Source: Bacteroidales bacterium
GTDB taxonomy: Bacteria > Bacteroidota > Bacteroidia > Bacteroidales > UBA3663
DNA length: 64,000 bases
Assembly (NCBI GenBank): GCA_004557315.1
Contig: SFEH01000005.1
Span: 1-64,000, forward strand
Reading direction: 5' to 3'
Shown: positions 27,722 to 37,267 of the stretch, piece by piece
Numbering within the stretch: position 1 is the first letter of the stretch
Layout: each line of letters opens with the position of its first letter
Made by a program: the position numbers and the translations under genes
Notes under the pieces: generated by a model
Databases searched by the model: none
Told to the model about the DNA's origin: nothing
What the model saw: only the letters and a program-made list of their open reading frames with translations

Positions 27722-28588
27722 TCAGGGACGAAAAACGTATGTGGAGTTACGATACTCCAATGGCGTTTTGCCAACGATTTTCTTGAAGAGGCGATTGAAG
27801 TAAGAGTGATCGTCAAAGCCGAGAGAATATGCGATGCTCTTGACAGGCATCTCTTCGGTACTCAACATCAGTTCGGCACGCTCTATCTTACGTTGTGTGA
27901 TGTATTGCACAGGGGTGCTGCCAGTCTCTTCCTTGAAGATCCTGATGAAATGATCTCTCGATATAAATGCCATATTGGCAAGATTGTCGATGTCTAGACG
28001 CTCGTGCAGATTGCGACGAATATACAGTAACACCCTCTGTATGCGATCGTCATTTACAAGTGTCTTGGGTGTCGCTTCCTTGAAAAAACGCGACAGCAAT
28101 ACAAGTATGATGCCACGACCCTCCACTCGGTCAGAAAACGAACGCACTTTGTTGCGACGGATATTCTCGAGTAGGGACGTGGCATTGTCGTAACTGCTTG
28201 GGTTGGATTCGGGCAGCTTCATGCTCGGATCCATGTCACACAGTCGCTTGAACAGTGCGAGGTCGAGATCGTTGGCCTTTACCTCTTTCGGAAAACTATA
28301 GTTCTCAAACATGCTTGATTCGTTTTCCAGATCCTCATAGAGGTGAACATAGTAATGCTCGAAGTGACCATTGCAGACATCAGAATGAAGTGTATATGAA
28401 GGAATGAGGTAAAGATTGCCTGGAGTCAGATGTATCATACCATCGGGCAGTATCACATCAGCTTCACCAGCGCTCACGTAATAGAGGCGGGCAAACGGAC
28501 TCCGCACATTCTTCCAGTTCCAGTCGGATTCATGAACGGCATAACCGACATTCAAGGCCAGTGGTATTAAATTCTCTGGATTCTCCAT
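27722..28588 (-). CDS. AraC-family transcriptional regulator with cupin sensor
   Basis: 288 residues. The N-terminal cupin-like sensor (about 15-110, VSAGEADVILPDGMIHLTPG, then YVHLYED) binds a small ligand, perhaps a sugar. The C-terminal AraC DNA-binding domain has two helix-turn-helix motifs (about 190-285): IDNLANMAFISRDHFIRIFK and VKSIAYSLGFDDHSYFNRLFK, then GKTPLEYR. A -7 element (TATATTTG reversed, 28626-28619) lies 31 bp upstream. It is divergent from the EamA transporter, with GH43 next, so control of those genes is plausible but unproven. Confidence 0.9.
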   Translation of the reverse strand: MENPENLIPLALNVGYAVHESDWNWKNVRSPFARLYYVSAGEADVILPDGMIHLTPGNLYLIPSYTLHSDVCNGHFEHYYVHLYEDLENESSMFENYSFPKEVKANDLDLALFKRLCDMDPSMKLPESNPSSYDNATSLLENIRRNKVRSFSDRVEGRGIILVLLSRFFKEATPKTLVNDDRIQRVLLYIRRNLHERLDIDNLANMAFISRDHFIRIFKEETGSTPVQYITQRKIERAELMLSTEEMPVKSIAYSLGFDDHSYFNRLFKKIVGKTPLEYRNSTYVFRP

Positions 28589-28709
28589 AATACTCAGATT
28601 CTATAGTCAGACATAGGGCAAATATAGTCATTTTCTTGTAGAAAAAGATGAAATGTCGAAAAAATCTCATCAATTGTCAAAAAAACATACCATAATTGCA
28701 TAAAATATC

Positions 28710-28717
28710 CTATCTTT
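28710..28717 (+). promoter_or_regulatory. -7 element of the EamA transporter gene
   Basis: TATCTTTG fits TAnnTTTG, 33 bp before the ATG at 28751. The upstream TTG elements are not at standard spacing. Confidence 0.4.
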
Positions 28718-28750
28718 GCGTTGAAATTATTGTTATTGACAAGAAAAATA

Positions 28751-29707
28751 ATGAGCGAAAAAGAGAATATCAGCATATTTCAGCGCCCTCTTTGGGTATC
28801 AATCTTCGCCCTTACAGCAGCCATCGTATGGGGTTGGGCATATCCTCTCATCAAGTTGGGATTTGCCGAATTTGGCATCACCCAAACGATGACGGGTAGC
28901 AAGATGCTTTTTGCTGGAATACGCTTCGCCTTTTCTGGCATCATCATCCTCCTGATAGCGTTGTGCACAGGCAAGAGCTTCGCCTTCAAGCAGAGCCAGA
29001 AACCGACCACTTTAGCTTCTTCTCATTTCGTCACAGTCTTGTATATCCTTGCTTTCTCGCTGATCAATACGACATTGCATTACACCTTTTTCTATATCGG
29101 ACTGTCGTATAGTCAGGGAGCAAGAGCCGCCATACTCAACTCGATGAGTGTCTTTGCAGTGGTCATTCTCGCCTGCATCTTCTTCAAGAGCGACAAGATG
29201 ACGATGCGCAAGGTTGTGGGTTGTGTGATAGGTATCTGCGGAATCTTGGCACTCAATCTTGGTGCTGCAGAAAGCGGTTCGTTCACGCTCATGGGCGACG
29301 GAATGATCATTCTCAATGCTCTGTGTGGTGCCACTGCCGCACTCATGACACGAGGCTTGAACAAGAGGGTGGAAGTGTTTGTAGGCACAGGATACAGCCT
29401 TGCGGTGGGAGGGGCGTTGCTCGTCATTCCTGGGCTTCTGATGGGTGGCACATTGCCCAATATCACGCCTTGGGGTTGTGCTATCTTGCTGATGCTCATT
29501 GGAATATCGACCTTGGGCTTTAGTCTCTACAATAAACTGCTGACATGCAATCCTGTAGGTAAGGTGGCTATATACAACTCGCTCATTCCAGTGGTCGGAG
29601 CAGTCACTTCGTGCCTCTGCCTTGGTGAGCCATTCTACTGGAAATATGTCGTTGCCGGCACATTGGCGACAGCAGGAATCTACATTATCAACAAAGGAAA
29701 GAAATAG
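28751..29707 (+). CDS. EamA/DMT-superfamily transporter
   Basis: 318 residues from the ATG at 28751 (MSEKENISIFQRPLW), preferred over 28721 because of the -7 element at 28710. Ten hydrophobic helices form two EamA repeats. The first begins with AAIVWGWAYPLIKLGF and the second with MIILNALCGATAALMTRGL. It ends GTLATAGIYIINKGKK. Such carriers export amino acids, nucleotide precursors or drugs; substrate unknown. It is divergent from the AraC regulator and 73 bp ahead of the GH43-CBM6 gene. Confidence 0.88.
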   Translation: MSEKENISIFQRPLWVSIFALTAAIVWGWAYPLIKLGFAEFGITQTMTGSKMLFAGIRFAFSGIIILLIALCTGKSFAFKQSQKPTTLASSHFVTVLYILAFSLINTTLHYTFFYIGLSYSQGARAAILNSMSVFAVVILACIFFKSDKMTMRKVVGCVIGICGILALNLGAAESGSFTLMGDGMIILNALCGATAALMTRGLNKRVEVFVGTGYSLAVGGALLVIPGLLMGGTLPNITPWGCAILLMLIGISTLGFSLYNKLLTCNPVGKVAIYNSLIPVVGAVTSCLCLGEPFYWKYVVAGTLATAGIYIINKGKK

Positions 29708-29780
29708 ATTCTGCCTACTGGCAAAACCATACAGTTACATTTGCGACTTAATTACATTTACCAACTAATACACAAAAAAA

Positions 29781-31142
29781 ATGAAGAAAAGACATCTACT
29801 TTCAGCTCTGATGCTTACAGCAGTTGCCTCTGCTTCGGCACAGAACCCCGCTATCAGTGCGATTTACACTCCCGATCCTGCACCTTACGTCCATGGCGAC
29901 AAGGTCTATCTCTTTGTCGATCATGACGAAGATGACGCCTTATATTTCAAGATGAAAGACTGGCTTGTCTTCGAGACTGAAGACATGGTCAACTGGACTT
30001 ACCTTGGAGCACAGGTATCGACCTCTACCTTCGAATGGGCAAAGCAGGGTGACCGTGCATGGGCTGCACAGGCTGTGGAGCGCAATGGCAAATGGTACTG
30101 GTATCTGTGCTGCAACACTGCCGAGGGCAAGGATGCTCTTGCCGTAGCGGTGGCCGACAAACCTACAGGTCCATGGGTCGATGCCATTGGCGGGCCTCTT
30201 GCCGTAGGTCACGGCTTCATCGATCCGACAATCTTCATCGACGACGATGGCACTCCTTATCTCTTCTGGGGCAACAAGGGTTTCTGGTATGGCGAGCTCA
30301 ACGACGACATGATATCGTTCAAGAACGGCTATGCTGAGGTTACTGGCTATACTGATCCGAAGAGTTTCGGTGAACTTCAGTCGAAGATGGACTGGAGCAT
30401 AGGCAAGGAGCGCATGATGACTCAGTATGAGGAGGGCCCATGGGTGACCAAGCGAGGCGACATCTATTATGCGGTCTATCCTGCTGGTGGCGTTCCTGAA
30501 TACATGGCTTATTCAACAGCACCTTCAGTACATGGACCATGGACTTTCCGCGGACGCATCATGGACGAAGCTGAGAACAGCTTCACCATCCATGGAGGCA
30601 ACATCCATTTCAAGGGTCACAACTATATGTTCTATCACAATGGTCAGCTTCCAAATGGCGGAGGCTTCCGTCGTTCGACTGCCATCGAGGAGTTCTCTTT
30701 TAATGCCGACGGCACCATTCCGTTCATCCCATTCACCAAGGAGGGTGTGAAGCCTCTCGGCACCATCAATCCTTATGACGTGGTTCAGGCAGAGACGATG
30801 TCTTCAAGCTGGGGCGTGAAGCTGGATCGCCTGCCAGGAGAGAAGCACTTCGTCACATCGATCCATAATGGCGACTGGATCAAGGTGCGCAATGTCGATT
30901 TTGGCTCTGAAGCTCCGACTCTTGCCACAATGGAGATGCTCAATTTCAAGAGCGAAGGTGTCGTAGAGCTTTATGTCGATCAGCTTGGTGGAAGCCCATT
31001 TGCCACCTTTACGGTCAACAATGGAGACAAAGAGATCAAGACACCAGTCGCCAAAGGTCCGACAGGCGTTCACGATGTCTATCTCTTCTTCCGAGGTGGA
31101 GATGGCGAACTGTTCGACATCGACTGGTGGAAAATTCAATAA
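29781..31142 (+). CDS. Exported GH43 glycoside hydrolase with CBM6
   Basis: 453 residues. Signal peptide MKKRHLLSALMLTAVASASAQ. The GH43 propeller (about 25-330) shows the base Asp in YTPDPAPYVHGDKVYLFVD, the pKa Asp in FIDPTIFIDDDGTPYLFWG and the acid Glu in YEEGPWVTKRGDIYY. The C-terminal CBM6 (about 335-453; VVQAETMSSSWGVKL ... FDIDWWKIQ) binds xylan- or arabinan-type chains. The architecture resembles arabinoxylan arabinofuranohydrolases and beta-xylosidases, so alpha-L-arabinofuranosidase is the leading guess. It may be co-transcribed with the EamA gene. Confidence 0.88.
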   Translation: MKKRHLLSALMLTAVASASAQNPAISAIYTPDPAPYVHGDKVYLFVDHDEDDALYFKMKDWLVFETEDMVNWTYLGAQVSTSTFEWAKQGDRAWAAQAVERNGKWYWYLCCNTAEGKDALAVAVADKPTGPWVDAIGGPLAVGHGFIDPTIFIDDDGTPYLFWGNKGFWYGELNDDMISFKNGYAEVTGYTDPKSFGELQSKMDWSIGKERMMTQYEEGPWVTKRGDIYYAVYPAGGVPEYMAYSTAPSVHGPWTFRGRIMDEAENSFTIHGGNIHFKGHNYMFYHNGQLPNGGGFRRSTAIEEFSFNADGTIPFIPFTKEGVKPLGTINPYDVVQAETMSSSWGVKLDRLPGEKHFVTSIHNGDWIKVRNVDFGSEAPTLATMEMLNFKSEGVVELYVDQLGGSPFATFTVNNGDKEIKTPVAKGPTGVHDVYLFFRGGDGELFDIDWWKIQ

Positions 31143-31265
31143 AGAAATACTTGCAGACAGGGTAGGAGTTAGCGCTTCTATCCTGTCATTTTGTATTATG
31201 AAGTTATAAAAAATGAATAAAATTTATATAATTTTGCATATATTCTCTATATATTTAACTATGAT

Positions 31266-31296
31266 TTGGAAGAAATCGAAATAAACGTTAATTTTG
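31266..31296 (+). promoter_or_regulatory. Promoter of the nucleobase transport genes
   Basis: TTG at 31266-31268, 20-bp spacer, TAATTTTG at 31289-31296, 46 bp before the permease ATG. Confidence 0.55.
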
Positions 31297-31342
31297 TATC
31301 GTCAAAAACGATTTTTTTCATATCGCCAGAAATTTATTGATA

Positions 31343-32668
31343 ATGGAAATCAAAACTCGACAAGGCATCAACGATGCACGCCAGCTTGGTTATGGCAAGT
31401 TTGCTATCCTTGGTATTCAGCATTTGTTCGCAATGTTTGGCGCAACGATCCTCGTTCCCGCATTGACAGGTCTTCCAGTATCCACGACTCTGCTTTTCGC
31501 GGGTTTGGGCACATTAGTCTTCCACGCTATTTCTAAAGGTATTGTTCCAGCTTTCCTTGGTTCCAGCTTTGCCTTCATCGGTGGCTATCTGTCGGTCAAG
31601 CAGATGGGCATGGAGCTTGGCATGAGCGAGACTCTTGCCTTGGGCTATGCTTGCCTGGGTGTATGCTGTGCAGGTCTGTGCTACTTCGTCATGGCGGCAT
31701 TGATCAAATGGTTCGGTTCGAAGAGAGTCCTCACGTTCTTTCCTCCTGTGGTGACTGGCCCTATGGTCATTGCCATCGGTCTTACGCTCTCGGGCTCTGC
31801 CATCACCAACTGTACGAGCAACTGGCTGCTTGCCATCGTTGCCATTATAGGAGTGATAGTCAGTAGTATATGGGGTAGGGGCATTGTCAAGATCATCCCT
31901 ATTCTTCTTGGCGTAGTCGTCTCTTATGTCTTGGCAGCAGTCATGGGTGAAGTCGATTTCAGCAGTGTCTCGGATGCTGCGTGGTTTGGCTTGCCTTTCA
32001 GCCGCGAAACCAGTGTGCTTGCCGTTTTCGACAATCTTGACAGCACTCTTCTCGTGAGCAGCATCATCGCTATTGTACCTATTGCCTTTGCCACTATAAT
32101 GGAGCATATTGGCGATATGTGCGCCATCTCATCGACCGTAGGCAAGGACTTCCTTGACAAGCCGGGACTTCATCGCACCCTGGTGGGCGATGGTCTTGCC
32201 ACTTCACTTGCAAGCCTCTTTGGAGCACCAGCCAATACTACATACGGAGAGAATACAGGAGTCCTGAACCTCACCAAGGTTTTCGATCCTGCTGTCATAC
32301 GTCTGGCAGCCTGCTTGAGCATAGTGCTCAGCTTCTGTCCGAAGTTCGCATGTCTCATCGGACTCATGCCAGCAGCCACTATCGGTGGAGTGAGTCTCAT
32401 CCTCTATGGAATGATCTCGGCTGTGGGTGTCCGCAACCTCGTGGAGTCGGCTGTCGATTTCTCAAATTCGCGCAATGTCTTTGTTGCAGCCCTCATCCTT
32501 GTGCTCGCTATAGGTGTGAAGTACGGAGCAGGCGACAGTGTTGCCATCGGCAGCATCCATCTCTCGGGTCTCGCCATAGCAGCTATCGTTGGCATCGTGC
32601 TCAATGCTATCCTTCCTGACAAGCTTGGCATGAAAGTCAAGAGTTTCCATGGAAAGGAGAAGAATTAA
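31343..32668 (+). CDS. NCS2-family nucleobase permease, uracil permease-like
   Basis: 441 residues from the ATG at 31343 (MEIKTRQGINDARQLGYGK). About 14 membrane segments. Family marks are GIQHLFAMFGATILVPALTG, the FLGSSFAFIGG segment and the substrate region NTTYGENTGVLNLTKVFDP, where the Glu and NTG-type residues match UraA (GENIG/GENNG). It most likely imports uracil or a related pyrimidine with protons. It starts a three-gene set with a DUF5020 barrel protein and a second NCS2 permease. Confidence 0.9.
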   Translation: MEIKTRQGINDARQLGYGKFAILGIQHLFAMFGATILVPALTGLPVSTTLLFAGLGTLVFHAISKGIVPAFLGSSFAFIGGYLSVKQMGMELGMSETLALGYACLGVCCAGLCYFVMAALIKWFGSKRVLTFFPPVVTGPMVIAIGLTLSGSAITNCTSNWLLAIVAIIGVIVSSIWGRGIVKIIPILLGVVVSYVLAAVMGEVDFSSVSDAAWFGLPFSRETSVLAVFDNLDSTLLVSSIIAIVPIAFATIMEHIGDMCAISSTVGKDFLDKPGLHRTLVGDGLATSLASLFGAPANTTYGENTGVLNLTKVFDPAVIRLAACLSIVLSFCPKFACLIGLMPAATIGGVSLILYGMISAVGVRNLVESAVDFSNSRNVFVAALILVLAIGVKYGAGDSVAIGSIHLSGLAIAAIVGIVLNAILPDKLGMKVKSFHGKEKN

Positions 32669-32737
32669 GCAAGGCTATTGCCTTTTTCAATTATGTACAT
32701 AATCAACATTTTTATATTCAAACAAATCTTTTTTTTT

Positions 32738-33466
32738 ATGAAGAAACTATTTCTTTTGAGCATTATGCTCGTATCTGCTTTTGTTGCAAATGCACAGAAT
32801 CTCCAGGTTCACTACGACTTCGGACGTGCAATCTATTCAGATGAAGAAGCTACTCGTCAGCGTGTTACATTGACATTCGAGCAGTTCAAGGCCGACAAGC
32901 TCGGTTCTTGGTTCTGGTTCATCGATCTCGATATGTATCACGATGGCATGAAGGGCGCATATACAGAGATCTCTCGTGAGTTTACTGCCAAGAACCTCAC
33001 CGACAATCTCTCACTTGCTGCACACGTTGAGTATGATGGAGGTATGACTACCTTCAAGCCTGCTGGTGGCACACGTTTCCAGAATGCTGCCCTCGTTGGT
33101 CCTGCCCTCAATGGTCACAGTGCAGATTATTCAAAGACTTGGTCGATCCAGGCTATGTATAAGCAGTTCTTCAAGGGTGCAGGTGGCGATGCCTATGCTT
33201 CATTCCAGCTCACGGGTGTCTGGGGCATCAACTTCGCTGGAGGCAAGGGAACATTCTCTGGCTTCATCGATTTCTGGCGTGCTGAAACGGCCAATCACCA
33301 TGGTCAGCTTCAGATTATCTCTGAGCCACAGCTCTGGTACAATGTCAACAGTCATCTCTCGCTCGGTGGTGAGGTTGAGATCAGCAACAACTTCATCATT
33401 CCTGAGTGCGAAACTGACAAGACATTCTATGTCAACCCAACTTTGGGCGTTAAGTACGTATTCTAA
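32738..33466 (+). CDS. DUF5020-family outer-membrane protein (Tsx-like)
   Basis: 242 residues from the ATG at 32738, where the signal peptide MKKLFLLSIMLVSAFVANAQ begins. The mature part alternates hydrophobic and polar residues in amphipathic beta strands (LTFEQFKADKLGSWFWFIDL ... LGGEVEISNNF) and ends FYVNPTLGVKYVF with a terminal aromatic, as for outer-membrane barrels. It looks related to DUF5020, which resembles the nucleoside channel Tsx. Lying between two nucleobase permeases, 69 bp and 32 bp away, it is a good candidate for the outer-membrane pore of this uptake route. That role is inferred from context. Confidence 0.8.
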   Translation: MKKLFLLSIMLVSAFVANAQNLQVHYDFGRAIYSDEEATRQRVTLTFEQFKADKLGSWFWFIDLDMYHDGMKGAYTEISREFTAKNLTDNLSLAAHVEYDGGMTTFKPAGGTRFQNAALVGPALNGHSADYSKTWSIQAMYKQFFKGAGGDAYASFQLTGVWGINFAGGKGTFSGFIDFWRAETANHHGQLQIISEPQLWYNVNSHLSLGGEVEISNNFIIPECETDKTFYVNPTLGVKYVF

Positions 33467-33498
33467 TCATTGATAATCAATAGAAAAAGGTTGATACC

Positions 33499-34788
33499 AT
33501 GTTGCAGAAATTATTCGGGTACGACCCACGAACCATGACACTTCAGAAGGAGGTTATGGGAGGAATCACCACTTTCCTCACAATGGCTTATATCCTCGCT
33601 GTCAATCCAAGCATCCTTGGCGATGCTGGCATGGACAGTGGAGCAGTTTTCACCGCAACCGTCGTTTCATCGATCGTTGCCACACTTGTGATGGCCATCT
33701 ATGCCAAGCTGCCATTCTCATTGGCACCAGGCATGGGACTGAATGCCTTCTTTGCCTACACCATTGTGCTCACAATGGGCTACACATGGCAGTTTGCATT
33801 GACTGCTGTCCTTATCGAAGGTCTCATCTTTATCCTCTTGACCCTTACAGGTTTGCGCCAAAGGATAGTCGATTGTATGCCATTGCTTCTGCGTCGTTCC
33901 ATTTCTCCTGGTATCGGCCTTTTCATTGCCTTCATCGGTCTCAAGAATGCAGGCATCGTCGCAGACAATGCCTCTACACTTGTTTCTCTTGGCAATCTTC
34001 ATGACCCAGCAGTGCTGTTGGCGTGCTTCGGCATTATGCTCAGTGCTGTTCTCTTGGTGCGCAATGTCACAGGAGCCTTGCTTATTGGCATTATTGTCAC
34101 AGCCCTTGTCGGCATTCCTTTAGGTATAACCAATTTATCATCGGTAGTCGATGTGCCACCAAGTCTTGCACCTATCTTCTGCCAGTTTGAGTGGACGAGC
34201 CTTTTGAGCATTGATATGCTGGTATGCGTGTTTACCTTCCTCTTCATCGATATGTTCGATACTATAGGTACACTCATTGGTGTCAGCAACCGTGCTGGTA
34301 TGGTCGATGATCAGGGCAATATCCCTCGTCTCAAACAGGCATTTATGGCAGATGCCCTTGGAACGGCTGTTGGAGCGATACTTGGAACATCGACAGTCAC
34401 AACCTATGTTGAGAGTGCTTCGGGTGTCAATGTCGGCGGTCGCAGTGGCCTCACCTCATTTACTACGGTCATCTGCTTCGTCCTTGCCCTGTTCCTCGCT
34501 CCATTGTTCCTCTCTATCCCTGCACAGGCCACAGCTCCTGCATTGATATTGGTGGGCGTGATGATGATGCACGACATCCGCAAGATCAATTTCCAGGATT
34601 ATATCACAGCCATTCCATGCTTTGTCTGCATCGCCTTCATGCCACTCACATATTCAATCAGCGATGGTATTCTCATGGGTCTTATCTCATGGGTTCTTAT
34701 CCATCTCTTCTGTGGTAAGGCCAAGGAACTCAATGTGGGCATGATTATCCTAGCAGGATTGTTCATTCTCAAATACGCGTTCCTTTGA
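33499..34788 (+). CDS. NCS2 (AzgA-like) adenine/guanine/hypoxanthine permease
   Basis: 429 residues, about 12-14 membrane segments. It differs from the upstream uracil-type permease and fits the AzgA/PbuG branch: GGITTFLTMAYILAVNPSIL, PFSLAPGMGLNAFFAYT, FLFIDMFDTIGTLIGVSNRA and LGTSTVTTYVESASGVNVGG. Likely substrates are adenine, guanine or hypoxanthine. Third gene of the nucleobase set, with the apt salvage enzyme elsewhere in the window. Confidence 0.92.
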   Translation: MLQKLFGYDPRTMTLQKEVMGGITTFLTMAYILAVNPSILGDAGMDSGAVFTATVVSSIVATLVMAIYAKLPFSLAPGMGLNAFFAYTIVLTMGYTWQFALTAVLIEGLIFILLTLTGLRQRIVDCMPLLLRRSISPGIGLFIAFIGLKNAGIVADNASTLVSLGNLHDPAVLLACFGIMLSAVLLVRNVTGALLIGIIVTALVGIPLGITNLSSVVDVPPSLAPIFCQFEWTSLLSIDMLVCVFTFLFIDMFDTIGTLIGVSNRAGMVDDQGNIPRLKQAFMADALGTAVGAILGTSTVTTYVESASGVNVGGRSGLTSFTTVICFVLALFLAPLFLSIPAQATAPALILVGVMMMHDIRKINFQDYITAIPCFVCIAFMPLTYSISDGILMGLISWVLIHLFCGKAKELNVGMIILAGLFILKYAFL

Positions 34789-34830
34789 TAAAGGTGCAGT
34801 TAATATGAGTTAGTGAGAGATAGTAATCCT

Positions 34831-37032
34831 TTACATTCTTGCCTTGATTTCGTTTCCTGCACCAGTGCCGCGATACTTGTTCTTGGTTGTGTTGAACTTA
34901 TATCTCACTGTGAGCGAGACGGTCTGTGGGTCATAGATCGAACGCTCTACGCCATTGATGTGAGTCTGGCTCATGACATAGTTTCCGAGGTCAATGCGAA
35001 CATTGTGATGAGCCTTTCCGAAGATGTCGTTGACGGCGAGACGCACCGAGAGGGCATCGTTTTCGAGCCATGATTTCTGGATGGCGCACGAGAGATTCCA
35101 ATAGCAGTTGGCCACTTCGGCATTTCCCCAATGGAAATCCGACAAAAACTCCGAGTTGAGTTCAAACTGCCAAGCCCCGAAGCCGTCGTCGCGTCGTGAA
35201 GGCAAGCGCCATGCGTTGTAGGCATTGACGATATACATAGGCCTGTTGTACTTCACCGTACGCTTGCCGCTCGTCTCGCGTGGGTCATCAAGGTTGAAGC
35301 TGAGCCACTGCTTCTGCAAGCCCACTGTATAGCTTGGAGTCCAGTGTCCCCAGGTGTTGGTGACATTGACAAAGGTGCCGAGGCTGTGGATAGGCTTGTC
35401 GAAATTCACCCAGTCGAACATCACTGTTCCGTCTTCACCGTAAGGGTGCGTCCAGTCGTAGATGCCGTTCTGCTGGTTCTGGTAGTTGACCGACATCGAA
35501 AGGAAGCGCCAGCGCATGTTGATGGCAGCCTGATTGTTGATTTCGTTCTTCAGCTTCGGATTGCCTGTCGAGAGCGTGTAGCGGTTGTTGTACTCGATGT
35601 TGCTTCTCAGTAAGCGATAGTTCGGACGACGGGTCTTGACCGAATACGAGAGCGAAGCCTGCACCTCTTTGATCTGTGTGCCGAAGCTCACGGTAGGGTA
35701 GAGGTGGTCTTGTCCACGGTTGATGTTCTGCGATGCGTCAAAGAGATTCTTGAACTCGAAATCGACGTGCTCATATCTCAAGCCGAGGTTGAGCATTCCA
35801 TAGGGAGTCATAGTGCCATATTCGACAAAGACTGCATAGGTGTTCTCGTTGACTTTCGACTTGTCGTCGGCAATCTCCTTCTGGTCGATGGTGTATTCGT
35901 TGTCGCGTTTCACTATATCGACTTCCGCACCAGCCTGCAGCTTGCCTTTGCCCAACGGATAGGAGAATACCACCTTTCCGGCATAGAGATCATTGCTCGA
36001 CGTTCCCTTTGAATCGACTGTCCGATTGCCTGTCTTCGCCTTTTCTGTTGTCATGGCATGGTTCTCGTCATCGGTGTGATAATAATCGATGTTGAGGTTC
36101 ATCTCCATCTTGCCTATCTGTCCCTGATAGTAGGCATTGGTTGACCAGCTGTCAACGCCATCTTCCATAGTCAGAGTGTGCGACGAGAGCTGTTCGATCA
36201 GAGTGCGCGTACGGCTATATATATCGGCATCCATCTGATATGAAGTGCGTCCGTGCAGATTGTCATTGCGCTCGACCCTGAATCCTGCCGAATGGTTGTC
36301 GGCAATCTGCCAGTCGGCACCGAGGCTGTATTGTAAGCCTTTGTAGTGCTGGCCGAGGTCGGTCTTGCCGATCTGCTCGATATTAGCCTTGCTGAATGTG
36401 CTTTGGTTGAAGTCAGTCTTGTAATGCTCAAGACGGTGGTCGTTCAATGTCAAGCCGCCGAACAGTTCTACGCTCTTCTGTCGATAGTTGAGGTTGAGTG
36501 TGCCGTTGAGGCGGTTGTCACCGAAGCGCAATCCGTAGTAGTCGTTGGCATCAAGGCTGCCGCCAAGACCCTTTCCGCGACGTTTCACAGTCTTGATCCT
36601 CACCACGGCATTGACCTGGGCATCATATTGAGCTCCAGGAGTGTTGATCACTTCCACCTCCTTGATTTCCTGACTCGAAAGACGCTGGAGTTCGCTGATG
36701 TCATTGACCTTCCTTCCATTGATATAATATATAGGAGAGCCCTTTCCAATCACCTCAATACTGCCATTTCGACGCATGAGCCCGGGCATACGTGCAAGAG
36801 CATCGGCTGCCGAGCCTGCGTTAGCGAGCGGAGTGCCCACCAGTCGGGTCACGAGCACGTCGCCATTCATCTTTGTCTTCTCCACTCTGGTCACCACCTC
36901 CACATTGTCGAGAGCCTGAGCCACCTTGGTCATGCTCTGTGTTGTGTCTTTTACTACTTTCAGCTTGCCATCCTGTGCAGCTGCTGTTGCAGCACTCGCA
37001 AGCATCATCATTCCAAAAATCAGCTTTTTCAT
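34831..37032 (-). CDS. Outer-membrane beta-barrel protein (TonB-receptor-like), module 1
   Basis: 733 residues. Signal peptide MKKLIFGMMMLASAATAAAQ. A plug-like domain (about 45-150) has ALARMPGLMRRNGSIEVIG, IYYINGRKVND and VEVINTPGAQYDAQVNAV. The rest is barrel strands of the OMP_b-brl_3 type, ending VRYKFNTTKNKYRGTG rather than in an aromatic residue. The usual N-terminal carboxypeptidase-like domain is missing or reduced. The cargo is unknown. It is divergent from a LytTR regulator and clearly paralogous to the barrel gene at 62202 (shared VIGKGxPxxYxNGRK, VEVINxPGAQYDA and DDPREASGKRT/DDPRETSGKRT). Both sit beside LytTR genes. Confidence 0.85.
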   Translation of the reverse strand: MKKLIFGMMMLASAATAAAQDGKLKVVKDTTQSMTKVAQALDNVEVVTRVEKTKMNGDVLVTRLVGTPLANAGSAADALARMPGLMRRNGSIEVIGKGSPIYYINGRKVNDISELQRLSSQEIKEVEVINTPGAQYDAQVNAVVRIKTVKRRGKGLGGSLDANDYYGLRFGDNRLNGTLNLNYRQKSVELFGGLTLNDHRLEHYKTDFNQSTFSKANIEQIGKTDLGQHYKGLQYSLGADWQIADNHSAGFRVERNDNLHGRTSYQMDADIYSRTRTLIEQLSSHTLTMEDGVDSWSTNAYYQGQIGKMEMNLNIDYYHTDDENHAMTTEKAKTGNRTVDSKGTSSNDLYAGKVVFSYPLGKGKLQAGAEVDIVKRDNEYTIDQKEIADDKSKVNENTYAVFVEYGTMTPYGMLNLGLRYEHVDFEFKNLFDASQNINRGQDHLYPTVSFGTQIKEVQASLSYSVKTRRPNYRLLRSNIEYNNRYTLSTGNPKLKNEINNQAAINMRWRFLSMSVNYQNQQNGIYDWTHPYGEDGTVMFDWVNFDKPIHSLGTFVNVTNTWGHWTPSYTVGLQKQWLSFNLDDPRETSGKRTVKYNRPMYIVNAYNAWRLPSRRDDGFGAWQFELNSEFLSDFHWGNAEVANCYWNLSCAIQKSWLENDALSVRLAVNDIFGKAHHNVRIDLGNYVMSQTHINGVERSIYDPQTVSLTVRYKFNTTKNKYRGTGAGNEIKARM

Positions 37033-37096
37033 TTTTCTCTTTGTTATTTATTATTGTTAATTTGTTTTCTCTAGCCCATATCGGTTTTGTCTGCTG

Positions 37097-37127
37097 CAAA
37101 GTTATTATACATAACAAAATTATGCAA
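37097..37127 (-). promoter_or_regulatory. Promoter of barrel gene 1
   Basis: On the minus strand, TTG (37127-37125), 20-bp spacer, TAACTTTG (37104-37097), 64 bp before the ATG. Confidence 0.6.
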
Positions 37128-37150
37128 TACTGAGTGACAGACAACCTTCT

Positions 37151-37201
37151 TTTAGGTACCGAATCCAAGGTTTAGGGATGTTTGTGGTCTTTGTAGGGAC
37201 G
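37151..37201 (+). promoter_or_regulatory. Three phased direct repeats, probable LytTR binding sites
   Basis: TTTAGGTACC (37151-37160), TTTAGGGATG (37171-37180) and TGTAGGGACG (37192-37201) are spaced 20 and 21 bp. LytTR domains (AgrA, ComE, AlgR types) bind direct repeats at about two helical turns. The array lies between the two divergent promoters. Confidence 0.6.
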
Positions 37202-37218
37202 AATAACAATAGAAAATC

Positions 37219-37249
37219 TTGCAAAACTCAATATGTCTGCTTACCTTTG
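37219..37249 (+). promoter_or_regulatory. Promoter of LytTR regulator 1
   Basis: TTG at 37219-37221, 20-bp spacer, TACCTTTG at 37242-37249. The phased repeats end 17 bp upstream of the TTG. The leader would be only about 12 nt. Confidence 0.6.
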
Positions 37250-37267
37250 CGCATCAATTAATGGTCT

